Positions 40,664-48,852 of a DNA stretch of 64,000 nucleotides are shown here, in pieces (position 1 is the stretch's first letter; every line of letters starts with the position of its first letter). This stretch comes from GBS-DC sp037442365. GTDB lineage: Bacteria > Armatimonadota > Fimbriimonadia > Fimbriimonadales > GBS-DC. The notes under the pieces are model-generated. The model saw nothing but the letters and a program-made list of their open reading frames with translations, was not told where the DNA came from and ran no database searches. The stretch lies in the NCBI GenBank assembly GCA_037442365.1, contig JBBIQK010000006.1, forward strand, positions 1-64,000, written 5' to 3'. Both the position numbers and the translations under genes were made by a program.

Positions 40664-43297
40664 ATGAACCCGGCAGGACTCCCGCACCCTGCGTTGAAGC
40701 GTTTCATCACTATGCAAGTGCAGGGTAGTTTTCCGTGGGTGGCGCGTTTCAACGAGCCGCTGCAGGGCGCGGCAGATTTCAGCTTTTTGATTGACCACAA
40801 GCCTGCAGGCGCGCGCGGCTGGGTGCGCGTGGGCGACGATGGACACTACTATCTGGGCAAACAACGCATCCGCTTCTGGGGGGTCAATATCACGGCAGGC
40901 GCGTGCTTCCCCGAACCCGAAGACGCCGTCAAAATGGCGACCCAGATTGCCCAGGCAGGCTGCAACATCGTGCGGTTCCATCACATGGACGCCTTCTGGG
41001 CGACCCCATCCGTGATTGATTACGCGCGGGGCAACTCGCGCCAGATTAACGCGCAGGCGATGGCGCGCTTCGACGAACTGTTCGCCCAGCTGCGCGCGCG
41101 GGGCGTCTACACCAATATCAACCTGCTGGTGAATCGGCAATTCAACGCGGCGGATGGGCTGCCCCGCGAGATTGAGCAAATCGGCGATGTGAAGGCGCAG
41201 CACGCGATTGGGTGCTTCTACCGCCCGCTGATTGAACTGCAGAAAGAGTTCGCCCGCCAGATACTCACCCATCGCAACCCCAAAACGGGGCGCACCTACG
41301 CCGAAGACCCCGCCGTCGCGATGGTCGAGATTAACAACGAAAACGGGTTGATACAGGGCTGGTACATGAGCTACATCGACAACGCGCCCGAAGTGTTCCG
41401 CAACGACCTGCAGCGGCAGTGGAACGAGTGGCTGGCGCGTCGATACGGCTCCACCGACGCCCTGCGCCGCGCGTGGGGCGAGCGTGAGGAGCCGCTCGGT
41501 GATGAGATGCTGCGCAACCCGCGCTTCACCGAGGGGGTGCAGCATTGGAATGTGGAGCAGCACGGCGGGGCGCAACTGCGCGCGGAAATCAACCCTACGG
41601 GCTACAACGGCGCGCCCAGCGTGCGCCTGCGCGCCACACAAACCAGCCCCACCGACTGGCACGGGCAATTCAACCAACCGCAACTGCGCTTCGAGGCGGG
41701 ACGAATCTACACCCTGCGATTCGCCGCTCGCGCCAGCAGCCCACGCAGAATCGGGCTCAGCGTGATGCAGGCGCGCGAGCCGTGGGAGTGGCTCGGATTT
41801 TCTACCGACATCTCGCTGGATGCCCAGTGGCGCGTGTTTGAGTTCAGTTTCGCCCTGCCGCGCGGCGACGAGAACGCCCGCATCAACTTCTTCCGTCTGG
41901 CGATGGAAGCGGGCGAGGTGGAGCTGGCGGACTTCTCGCTGCGTCCGGGCGGCGCGCTGCGCGTCGCGCCCGACGGCGACCTGCTGGGCGAACGACGCAC
42001 GCCGATGATTTTCCACCGGCAGCGTGCGACCACCCCGGAACCCATGCTGCGCGACTGGCTGGAGTTCCTGTGGGAGACCGAACGCGCCTACTGGCTGGAG
42101 ATGGCAAACTACATCAAGCGCGAGCTGGGCTACAGGGGGATTGTATTCGGCACAATTATAATCTGTAGCACGCCCCACCTGATGGCGCAGCTGGACACGG
42201 TGGACGGGCACGCCTACTGGATGCACCCGGAGTTTCCCGGTGCGCAATGGGACTTCAATAATTGGTTCGTGCGCAATGAGCCGATGATTAACAGTGATGA
42301 GACGACCCTGCGCCGCCTTGCGCAACATCGCGTGCTGGGCAAACCATACACGGTTACGGAGTACGATCACCCTACCCCGAATCAGTATGCAGCGGAGGGG
42401 CTGCCGATGCTGGCGGCGCACGGCGCACTGCAGGACTGGGACGGGCTGTTTCCCTTCGACTACGGTCCCTCGTCGGGCGAGGGGCGTATCAACGCCTTTT
42501 TTGAGCAGCGCACGCATCCAGCGAAGTGGGCGCTGATGCGCGCCTGCGCCGCGCTGTTTGTGCGCGGCGATGTGCGCCCCGCACAGCAGCTAATCTGCGC
42601 CGCCTTCACGCGCGAGGCGGAGCTGGACGCCCTGCGCCAGACATGGGCGTGGGGACTGCCCGACGGCAGGTTCGCGGGGCTGGACGGCAGGGCGGCGACG
42701 ATGCACCGTATCGCCACCGCGCTGACGCCGAATCAGATCCCGCGCGGCGCGAAACGACCTCAGGAGGTTGCGATCCCCGACACACGGCGCGTCTCCGACA
42801 CAGGCGAGCTGGTCTGGGATCGCGCGCAGCCGAATCGGGGCTACCTTGTGGTCAGGGCGCGCCTCTCGAAGGCGGCGATTGGCTTCATCGGCGGGCGCAC
42901 CCTCGACCTGGGCGACGGCTTCCGCCTGCAGGCGCAGGACGCGCCGCTGGACGGCTTCGGCGTCGTGGCGCTGACCGTGCGCGCGGAGAAACCCGTCTGG
43001 CGCGCGCTGATTACCTGCGTCAGCACGGCGGAGAACACGGGCTGGAACCTGCGCGATTTGGGCGAGCGGCGCATCACCGTCGGCAATCAGTGGGGCGACA
43101 CGCCCACGCGCATCGCCACGCCGCGCGCCGTGCTGACCCTGCCCTATCCTGCCGCGCGCGTGCAGTACTGGGCGCTGCGCGAAGACGGCAGCCGCGCGCG
43201 CCCCCTCAAACCCACCGCGACGGGCAACGCCCGCTGCCAGATTGAACTCTCCCCACAACACCGCACCCTCTGGTACGAACTGGAAGTGCGCGGCTAA
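40664..43297 (+). CDS. Clan-A (GH5-like) glycoside hydrolase with inserted carbohydrate-binding module
   Basis: About 877 residues. The TIM-barrel part starts near residue 30 (ADFSFLIDHKPAG, RIRFWGVNITAGACFPEPED). Acid/base Glu226 lies in VEINNENGL and the likely nucleophile Glu566 in VTEYDHPTPNQY. Between the barrel halves, residues ~275-430 look like a CBM4/9-type beta sandwich (TLRFAARASSPRRIGLSVMQ). A C-terminal beta domain closes the chain. There is no signal peptide, unusual for such an enzyme. The start is uncertain: ATG 40664 sits just after a CCCTCTCCC-type palindrome; ATG 40712 is an alternative. Substrate family not resolved. Confidence 0.82.
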   Translation: MNPAGLPHPALKRFITMQVQGSFPWVARFNEPLQGAADFSFLIDHKPAGARGWVRVGDDGHYYLGKQRIRFWGVNITAGACFPEPEDAVKMATQIAQAGCNIVRFHHMDAFWATPSVIDYARGNSRQINAQAMARFDELFAQLRARGVYTNINLLVNRQFNAADGLPREIEQIGDVKAQHAIGCFYRPLIELQKEFARQILTHRNPKTGRTYAEDPAVAMVEINNENGLIQGWYMSYIDNAPEVFRNDLQRQWNEWLARRYGSTDALRRAWGEREEPLGDEMLRNPRFTEGVQHWNVEQHGGAQLRAEINPTGYNGAPSVRLRATQTSPTDWHGQFNQPQLRFEAGRIYTLRFAARASSPRRIGLSVMQAREPWEWLGFSTDISLDAQWRVFEFSFALPRGDENARINFFRLAMEAGEVELADFSLRPGGALRVAPDGDLLGERRTPMIFHRQRATTPEPMLRDWLEFLWETERAYWLEMANYIKRELGYRGIVFGTIIICSTPHLMAQLDTVDGHAYWMHPEFPGAQWDFNNWFVRNEPMINSDETTLRRLAQHRVLGKPYTVTEYDHPTPNQYAAEGLPMLAAHGALQDWDGLFPFDYGPSSGEGRINAFFEQRTHPAKWALMRACAALFVRGDVRPAQQLICAAFTREAELDALRQTWAWGLPDGRFAGLDGRAATMHRIATALTPNQIPRGAKRPQEVAIPDTRRVSDTGELVWDRAQPNRGYLVVRARLSKAAIGFIGGRTLDLGDGFRLQAQDAPLDGFGVVALTVRAEKPVWRALITCVSTAENTGWNLRDLGERRITVGNQWGDTPTRIATPRAVLTLPYPAARVQYWALREDGSRARPLKPTATGNARCQIELSPQHRTLWYELEVRG

Positions 43298-43345
43298 GTG
43301 CCTTTGCGCGAGAACTGCGCCATGCGCGCGCAGCACCGTCTTTAT

Positions 43346-43397
43346 GGAGTGCGGAAGCGGAGCTTCCGCGAGGCTAAAGCTTCCGCTTCAGCACTCC
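43346..43397. repeat. GAGTGCGG hairpin repeat, copy 2
   Basis: GGAGTGC-G-GAAGCGGAGCTT pairs with AAGCTTCCGCTTC-A-GCACTCC, a long near-perfect stem. It matches the copy at 15377-15429 in the outer arms. It lies just after the glycosidase gene and may act as its terminator. Confidence 0.75.
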
Positions 43398-43455
43398 AAA
43401 TTACGTGCATGCGCGGACAGGGGAGTCACTGAAAATTCACTGCAGAGACACTTAA

Positions 43456-43683
43456 ACGCGCCTGCCCCCCGAGCTGCACCTGCTACACGCGCTGGACGGC
43501 TGGCTGGCGGAGCACGCGGAGAAGTCGCCGCACACCGAGCGGATTATCGAGCTGGTGGACGCCATCCTCGACCATTTTCAGCAGTGTTGGGACACAGAGC
43601 AGGTAGAACGACTGCTCGTCCTCTGCCGAGAGGTGCTTTCGGTACTGCTGGAGCAGCCCTCTCGCCGTGAGCGGTGGTGGTAA
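43456..43683 (+). pseudogene. Possible 5'-truncated gene fragment (75 codons)
   Basis: An open frame with strongly protein-like, amphipathic content: ELHLLHALDGWLAEHAEKSP, then TERIIELVDAILDHFQQCWD, VERLLVLCREVLSVLLEQPS and an end RRERWW. No ATG, GTG or TTG lies near its beginning; the frame is entered after an upstream stop at 43453. It looks like the C-terminal remnant of a helical protein. Homology unknown. It lies between a repeat and ccmA. Confidence 0.45.
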
Positions 43684-43695
43684 TCGCCTGCGTGT

Positions 43696-43723
43696 CGGCT
43701 CGGAGCTGAATCGCTCCGAGCCG
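43696..43723 (+). terminator. Hairpin before ccmA
   Basis: CGGCTCGGAGC and GCTCCGAGCCG form a perfect 11-bp stem with a 6-nt loop, 13 nt after the stop of the truncated frame and before the ccmA promoter box. There is no U-tract. Confidence 0.55.
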
Positions 43724-43746
43724 CGCCCGTTCCCCCGCCCAAGACA

Positions 43747-43754
43747 GGTACACT
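43747..43754 (+). promoter_or_regulatory. -10 box of ccmA, leaderless type
   Basis: GGTACACT ends 7 nt before ATG 43762; a GTG at 43756 is also in frame but too close to the box to be translated from this promoter. Confidence 0.55.
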
Positions 43755-43761
43755 TGTGCCG

Positions 43762-44379
43762 ATGCAGCAGTGGACGCTGGCGTGCCATCAGCTGGGCAAG
43801 CGGTTCGGCGGACGGTGGGTCTTTCGCGGGCTGGAGCTGGAGCTGCGCACAGGCGCGCGGCTGGTCGTGCGCGGGGCGAACGGCTCTGGCAAAAGCACGC
43901 TGCTTCGGCTGATTGCGGGGCTGCTTGCGCCTACCGAAGGGCGGGTCGAGCTGCGTTGCGGCGCGCGCCCCGTTTCCGATCGCACGCGCCTGCTGGGCTG
44001 GTGCGCCGCCGACGCCGCGCTCTATCGCGAACTCACAGGCTACGAACACCTGCACTGGTGGGCGCAGACGCGCGGGCTGCCCGCCGACCGCCCGACGCTG
44101 ACAGCGCATCTGGAGCGCTTCGAACTGGCGCATCGCGCGCACGAGTGGGTACGCGCCTACTCGACGGGCATGCGCCAGCGGCTGCGCCTCGCGCTCGCGA
44201 CCTACGGCGACCCGCCGCTGCTACTGCTCGACGAACCCGACGCGGGGTTAGACCCTTCGGGGCTGATGCTTCTTCGGCAGGTGCTGGATGACCAAACCCG
44301 TTATGGAATCGCCCTCTTCGCGACCAATCGCGCGGAGTGTGCAGGCTGGGGCAATATCACGCTCGAACTGGGCGTGTGA
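43762..44379 (+). CDS. ccmA: Haem exporter ATP-binding protein CcmA
   Basis: A 205-residue ABC ATPase. Walker A is GANGSGKSTLL, the signature motif is YSTGMRQRL, Walker B is LLLLDEPDAGLD. The short length and the partner gene fit CcmA, which with CcmB (and CcmC/D/E) drives holo-CcmE release in cytochrome c maturation. An unspecific ABC ATPase is the alternative, but the next gene is CcmB-like. The 3' end overlaps ccmB, so they are coupled. Other ccm genes are not in the window. Confidence 0.87.
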   Translation: MQQWTLACHQLGKRFGGRWVFRGLELELRTGARLVVRGANGSGKSTLLRLIAGLLAPTEGRVELRCGARPVSDRTRLLGWCAADAALYRELTGYEHLHWWAQTRGLPADRPTLTAHLERFELAHRAHEWVRAYSTGMRQRLRLALATYGDPPLLLLDEPDAGLDPSGLMLLRQVLDDQTRYGIALFATNRAECAGWGNITLELGV

Positions 44380-45022
44380 GACGCTCGCCGTCTGGCGCAA
44401 AGACCTGCGGCAGGAGTGGCGCCTGCGGCAGGGGATGGTCGCCGCGCTGCTGATGGGCGTCGCGACAGTGGTAGGGGTGGGGTTCGCCGCGCTGGGGCAG
44501 TCGCTCGTGCCCGGCGTGCAGGCGGGGCTGTTCTGGGTCGCCATGCTGTTCGGGATGTTCCCTGCGCTCGCGCGCGGCTTTATCGTGGAGGAGGAAACGG
44601 GCACGGCGGATCTGCTCCGCCTTGCCGCGCGCCCCTCCAGCATCTTCTGGGGCAAGTGGCTCTTTCACGGGACGCTGTACGCACTGCTCAGCGCCGTGCT
44701 GGTTCCGCTCTATGCGCTGCTGGTTGCGCCGCTCGCGGGTTCGTGGGCGGCGTGGCTGCTTCTGTGGCTGGGCGGCGGGTTTTGCTTGACGACGGTGCTA
44801 ACGCTGTGCGGCGCGCTGGTCGCGCAGACCGCCGTGCGCGGCGCGCTGCTCGCGGGGCTGACCTTTCCCCTACTCCTGCCGCTGCTGCTGATTCTGATTG
44901 CAGGTACACGCCAGGCGCTGGAGGGGTTGTTCCCTGCCGAGCCGTTGCAGGGCGTGTTCGGCTACGCGCTGGCGCTCGGCGCAGGCGGCGCGTGGGTGTT
45001 CGAGAAAGTATGGCGCGAATAG
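44288..45022 (+). CDS. ccmB: Haem exporter membrane protein CcmB
   Basis: Up to 244 residues with six hydrophobic segments. The start AVWRKDLRQEWRLRQGM and the region FIVEEETGTADLLRLAARP match CcmB, which recruits CcmA at the membrane. The likely true start is not clear: the conserved sequence begins right where ccmA ends, and the in-frame candidates ATG 44288 or GTG 44339 both overlap ccmA (by 92 or 41 nt). The gene ends 2 nt from the convergent ABC ATPase gene. Together with the five-haem cytochrome at 48853 it points to c-type cytochrome use. Confidence 0.85.
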   Translation: MTKPVMESPSSRPIARSVQAGAISRSNWACETLAVWRKDLRQEWRLRQGMVAALLMGVATVVGVGFAALGQSLVPGVQAGLFWVAMLFGMFPALARGFIVEEETGTADLLRLAARPSSIFWGKWLFHGTLYALLSAVLVPLYALLVAPLAGSWAAWLLLWLGGGFCLTTVLTLCGALVAQTAVRGALLAGLTFPLLLPLLLILIAGTRQALEGLFPAEPLQGVFGYALALGAGGAWVFEKVWRE

Positions 45023-45024
45023 CC

Positions 45025-46182
45025 CTACGCGCCCAGCGATTGCCCCGTCTCTGGGGCGAACAGGTGCAGATACTCCAAGTGCAGCCGTATCGGTAGGGCG
45101 TCGCCCTCGCTGAGTTTCACGCGCGCGCTCAACTGGGCAATCGCCGTCGCGCCGTCAATCAGCAAATGCACATCGTTGCGGTCGCCATGCGGCTCCACTA
45201 CATCGACGGTCGCGTGGATAGGCTCCGAGAGGATGGCGTCAGGCGGCGCAGTACGGTCGGTGTAGATGTCCTGCGGGCGGATTCCTACCAGCACGCCCCT
45301 GCCCACCCTCTGCGCCAGAGCGTGCGCATGCGACTCCAGCACAGGCACAGCGTTTGCGCCGATTTGCAGCGCGGGCTTGCCTGCGTACTCCACCACCTGC
45401 GCCGGCAACAGGTTCATCGGCGGCGTGCCGATGAAGGTCGCCACGAAGGTGTTCGCAGGGCGGAAGTAGACCTCCTCAGGCGTGCCGACTTGCTGCAGCA
45501 CGCCGTCTTTCATAACCGCGATGCGCGTGCCGAGCGTCATCGCCTCTTTCTGGTCGTGCGTGACATAGATTGTGGTGACGCCCAGCCGCTCCTGAAGTTT
45601 TTTGAGTTCGGCGCGGGTCTGGTCGCGCAGTTTCGCATCGAGGTTCGACAGCGGCTCGTCCATCAAGAACACTTTAGGCTGGCGCACAATCGCGCGCGCG
45701 AGGGCGACTCGCTGGCGCTGTCCGCCCGAAAGCTCTTTGGGCAGGCGGTGCAGCAGGCTCTCGATTTCGAGCATCTGCGCGACCTGGCGCACACGCGCGT
45801 CGATGCGACTCTTGATGGCGCGCGCCTCGCCCAGATGGGTCAGTTGCCACAGCGCGCCCTTCAGCTCGCGCAGGCGCAATCCGAACGCAATATTATCGTA
45901 CACGCGCATGTGCGGATAGAGCGCGTAGTTCTGGAACACCATCGCGATGTCGCGGTCACGCGGGGAGACCTCGTTCACGCACCGATCGCCGATGTAAATC
46001 TCGCCTTCAGTGGGGTCTTCCAGCCCCGCCAGCATGCGCAGCGCGGTCGTCTTGCCACAGCCCGATGGTCCCACCAGCACCATGAACTCGCCCGGCTGGA
46101 TGTGCAGGGTCAACTGGTTGACCGCCGTCACCGCGCCGAAGCGTTTGGTGACCTTCTCGAAGCGTACACTCTCCGCTGTCAT
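45025..46182 (-). CDS. ABC transporter ATP-binding protein, UgpC/MsmK/MalK type
   Basis: A 385-residue protein. Walker A GPSGCGKTT, Q loop NYALYPHM, signature LSGGQRQR, Walker B VFLMDEP and a C-terminal OB/TOBE region (VLVGIRPQDIY) mark the sugar-importer ATPases (CUT1 family). MalK-type proteins often serve several permeases; no permease or binding-protein gene is adjacent, which suggests a shared ATPase. The start overlaps the stop of the MBL hydrolase gene (ATGA). It is convergent with ccmB. Confidence 0.92.
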   Translation of the reverse strand: MTAESVRFEKVTKRFGAVTAVNQLTLHIQPGEFMVLVGPSGCGKTTALRMLAGLEDPTEGEIYIGDRCVNEVSPRDRDIAMVFQNYALYPHMRVYDNIAFGLRLRELKGALWQLTHLGEARAIKSRIDARVRQVAQMLEIESLLHRLPKELSGGQRQRVALARAIVRQPKVFLMDEPLSNLDAKLRDQTRAELKKLQERLGVTTIYVTHDQKEAMTLGTRIAVMKDGVLQQVGTPEEVYFRPANTFVATFIGTPPMNLLPAQVVEYAGKPALQIGANAVPVLESHAHALAQRVGRGVLVGIRPQDIYTDRTAPPDAILSEPIHATVDVVEPHGDRNDVHLLIDGATAIAQLSARVKLSEGDALPIRLHLEYLHLFAPETGQSLGA

Positions 46183-47084
46183 TGCAGTCCCAATTTCTTG
46201 CGCCAGTAGCGCGCGTAGCCCAGCGCAATCAGTTCGTAGCCCGCGCCGAGATCATAGCTGCTCGGATCGACGCCCTGCGCTTGCATCTCGGTGTTGCCGT
46301 ACTCGCGCATGCGCTGGATAAGTTCAGCGTCTGGAACGCCCTGTTCGACGAGGGCGCGGGTGAATCCTGCCCAGTCGAGCAGGCGCGCTTCCAGCTCGTC
46401 CAGATGGCGCGCCACATCGTCGTACACTCCGAAATGGGTCAGCGCGAGTTGACGAATCGGCAGTGTGCGCAGCTTGGCGAGGCTCGCTTGCCACGCCTCG
46501 ATGTCCAGTTCGGGGGGCGGGGTCGGCGGGCGCACATAGGTCGTGCCGGGCATCCGCACGCCTGCGATGTCGCCTGCAAAAAGCATCCCCGTCAACTCAT
46601 CCAGATACGCATGGTGATGGCGGGCGTGTCCGGGCGTATCCACCGCCAGCAGCGTGCGCCCAGCGGCTTCGATGCGCTCACCGTCGCGCACAACCCGCAG
46701 CCGCGCCTCAGGCACGGGCACAACCTCGCCCCAGAGCCGCTCCATCATCTCCCCATACAGGCGCGACGCGCTGGCAAGCAAACGGCTGGGATCCACCAAA
46801 TGCGGCGCGCCCACAGGATGCACATAGGCGACGGCGTTGGGCAAGCGCTGAAGCAGCCAGCCCAGCGCGCCCGCATGATCCAGATGGATGTGCGTCACGA
46901 TGAGATGGCGCACACGTTCCAGCGCCACGCCCCGCGCCTGCACCTCGCGCAGCAGCGTCTCCGCCGTGCTGGTCGCGCCCACCTCCACCAGCGCCGCGTC
47001 CGCGCCGTCATCCAGCAAATACGCCGCTATCGCCAGCGGATAGCCCAGAAACTGCAGGTCAATCAGCTCTGCTTGCGAACCCAT
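46179..47084 (-). CDS. MBL-fold metallo-hydrolase
   Basis: A 301-residue protein. The metal motif is THIHLDHAG, followed by a distant His (TPGHARHHHAY) and Asp (FAGDIAG), the glyoxalase II/beta-lactamase-like pattern. A C-terminal helical region (YDDVARHLDELEARLLDWAG) is typical of the Zn hydrolases acting on small thioesters or lactones. Substrate unknown. ATG 47084 is preferred over a GTG 3 nt upstream. It is coupled to the downstream ABC ATPase gene. Confidence 0.88.
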   Translation of the reverse strand: MGSQAELIDLQFLGYPLAIAAYLLDDGADAALVEVGATSTAETLLREVQARGVALERVRHLIVTHIHLDHAGALGWLLQRLPNAVAYVHPVGAPHLVDPSRLLASASRLYGEMMERLWGEVVPVPEARLRVVRDGERIEAAGRTLLAVDTPGHARHHHAYLDELTGMLFAGDIAGVRMPGTTYVRPPTPPPELDIEAWQASLAKLRTLPIRQLALTHFGVYDDVARHLDELEARLLDWAGFTRALVEQGVPDAELIQRMREYGNTEMQAQGVDPSSYDLGAGYELIALGYARYWRKKLGLQ

Positions 47085-47128
47085 CACTCGTCGATTCTGA
47101 ACAGTGGCTGAATTCCCTGCCGAAACTG

Positions 47129-47170
47129 GGTAAAATAGAGGTCATATTCGGAACGAAACCGTTCTTGAAT
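47129..47170 (+). promoter_or_regulatory. Promoter-like box and dyad upstream of the PEP-CTERM gene
   Basis: GGTAAAAT at 47129-47136 is followed by an interrupted dyad TTC-GGAACG-aaac-CGTTCTTGAA, about 65 nt before the ATG at 47235. It could be an operator or leader hairpin. Confidence 0.35.
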
Positions 47171-47234
47171 AAGTCTTATGTATCGTCTGTGGATTCGCCC
47201 TCTACAGATGGAACAATACGAGAGGAGGAGTCTG

Positions 47235-48128
47235 ATGCGGTTATTTATCGGGATTACGATAGCGACGCTTGGAAGCCTGCTGCTGAATATTGCATCTGCG
47301 GCGGAGTCCATCGCGGTTGTACCGCGCAATAGCTACCTGATTCGCCCTGTTGCGAGCGCACGGGATTTGGCGAACCAGATTCGCACGGAGCCTGTGGTGG
47401 CGCAGCGATACGCGCGCCATTTCAAGCGAAGCGCGTGGGAGTTTGCCGAATATGTCGAGAAGAATTTGCGTCTTACGCGGCTGGGGCGTGCGCAGACCTT
47501 CAATGTCTACTACTCGCCGCCTGACAACCGCCTGATGGTGGTGCGGCGCACGCTGCCGAAAGGTACGCCCGTATTTGTGGAAAAGCGTTCAGGCAAGCCG
47601 ATTCTGAAGGCGAACTGCGGCAACCCTCTGACTCCTGCAGCATCGATTCCGACGCCACAAACGACCCTCCCGATGGAGATTGCCAGCATCGCGAAGCCAA
47701 CGCCTGTCCTCGCCGACACGATTGATGCGCCCCAGACGCCAACCATCGCGCTGACCGAGATTGCCGACGCGCCGATTGAGGAAGTAGTCGCCGCCGATGT
47801 GTTGCCCACCGAGACACTGGTCGAGACCTTGCCAGAGACCGCGCCGGAACCAACAGCGCCGCCTGCACCTGAGGTGGTAGCGACCCCTTCGAGCCCGGAG
47901 CTACCGCCCGCCATCACAGGCGGCGGATTCAACTGGCTGCCGTTCCTGCCGGTGGTGGCGCTGCTTACGCCTCGCGGAGACAACGATTTCGAGCCCATCC
48001 CGGAACCCACCAGCGCGCTAATCCTGAGCGCGGGACTGGGCTTGTTCTACCCACTCTCGCGAAAGGTGTTCAGGCGTTCCCAGAACTCCAGCCAGCGCAC
48101 AGGCGACTCCAGCATACTTTCGGCATAG
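47235..48128 (+). CDS. Exported protein with Pro/Glu-rich linker and PEP-CTERM-like anchor
   Basis: A 297-residue protein. Signal peptide ~1-22 (RLFIGITIATLGSLLLNIASA). Residues ~25-135 form a compact domain (LIRPVASARDLANQIRTEPV, AWEFAEYVEKNL) of no family I know, with a single Cys (NCGNPL). Residues ~135-245 are a disordered Pro/Thr/Glu linker. The end is IPEPTSALILSAGLGLFYPL followed by SRKVFRRSQ, a PEP-CTERM-type signal. GAGGAGGAG precedes ATG 47235. The last 82 nt overlap recO on the other strand; the tail after the anchor (NSSQRTGDSSILSA) may be a product of that overlap. Confidence 0.78.
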   Translation: MRLFIGITIATLGSLLLNIASAAESIAVVPRNSYLIRPVASARDLANQIRTEPVVAQRYARHFKRSAWEFAEYVEKNLRLTRLGRAQTFNVYYSPPDNRLMVVRRTLPKGTPVFVEKRSGKPILKANCGNPLTPAASIPTPQTTLPMEIASIAKPTPVLADTIDAPQTPTIALTEIADAPIEEVVAADVLPTETLVETLPETAPEPTAPPAPEVVATPSSPELPPAITGGGFNWLPFLPVVALLTPRGDNDFEPIPEPTSALILSAGLGLFYPLSRKVFRRSQNSSQRTGDSSILSA

Positions 48129-48799
48129 CGTAGGGCGGCGCGGAGCAGGCTCCTGACCACGTCGGGGCGAGCGATAGACATACTTGGCTCGCCCCGCAGT
48201 GTTTCTCTCAGGCGAGCGATCGCCGCGCCGCTCAGAAGAACGCCCTCACGACTCGGCGCGCACGCCGCGCATAAGAGGAATCCGTCTACAATCACAAACT
48301 CTCTGTTCTCTGCTTCGCTGGCGCATCCGCAGCGGGCACACTGCCCCAGCTCAGGCGTGTAGCCCAGTATCGCCAGCCAGCGCCACAGCGTCTCCGCTGC
48401 GACTGTCTCAGGCGTCGCCCCCTGCGCCAGCGACGCCAATCCCGCCAGAAGCGTCGCGTAGACCTCTGGCTCAGGATGCTCCTCAGGCAGCCATCGGTCA
48501 AGCATTTCGCACAGCGCGAGCGCAACGGTCAACCGCTCGAGGTCGGCGCGCACGCCTGTATAACTCTGCACCAGCTGCGGCTGCGCCAGTAGTTTCTGGG
48601 CGCGCCCTTCGATGACTCGCGCCTTGAGCCGATTCAACGGCTCCGTAAGCATCCCCATCTTACTGGTCGGCTTACGCGCCCCGCGTACGCGCACCCGAAT
48701 CGCGCCATATTCAGGCGTGAACAGGCGTACCCATTTGTCATGCTCGCCTGCATACCACCGACGCAGCACAATCCCCTCCACCAGCGTCTCACGCGCCAT
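48047..48799 (-). CDS. recO: DNA repair protein RecO
   Basis: A 250-residue protein. The N-terminal OB fold starts at ETLVEGIVLRRWYAGEHDKW; the zinc-finger Cys pairs CARCGC and CAAC are in the middle; the C-terminal helical domain ends LEFWERLNTFRESG. RecO loads RecA onto SSB-coated DNA with RecR. ATG 48799 is chosen by the family N-terminus and because GGTACAAT lies 7 nt before it. Divergent from the cytochrome gene; convergent overlap of 82 nt with the PEP-CTERM gene. Confidence 0.93.
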   Translation of the reverse strand: MARETLVEGIVLRRWYAGEHDKWVRLFTPEYGAIRVRVRGARKPTSKMGMLTEPLNRLKARVIEGRAQKLLAQPQLVQSYTGVRADLERLTVALALCEMLDRWLPEEHPEPEVYATLLAGLASLAQGATPETVAAETLWRWLAILGYTPELGQCARCGCASEAENREFVIVDGFLLCAACAPSREGVLLSGAAIARLRETLRGEPSMSIARPDVVRSLLRAALRYAESMLESPVRWLEFWERLNTFRESG

Positions 48800-48806
48800 C
48801 GGGCGA

Positions 48807-48834
48807 ATTGTACCGTGTGAATATGTGCTATAAT
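48807..48834. promoter_or_regulatory. Divergent promoter of recO (leaderless) and the cytochrome gene
   Basis: On the minus strand GGTACAAT (48807-48814) ends 7 nt before the recO ATG. On the plus strand TGCTATAAT (TATAAT 48829-48834) is an extended -10 box 19 nt before the cytochrome ATG, with GGAGGAG between. Confidence 0.55.
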
Positions 48835-48852
48835 ACGCTGGAGGAGCAGACG

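Noticed and set aside
45166..46209. 347-codon plus frame opposite the MalK-type ATPase
   Set aside because: Shadow; the ATPase strand has all ABC motifs.
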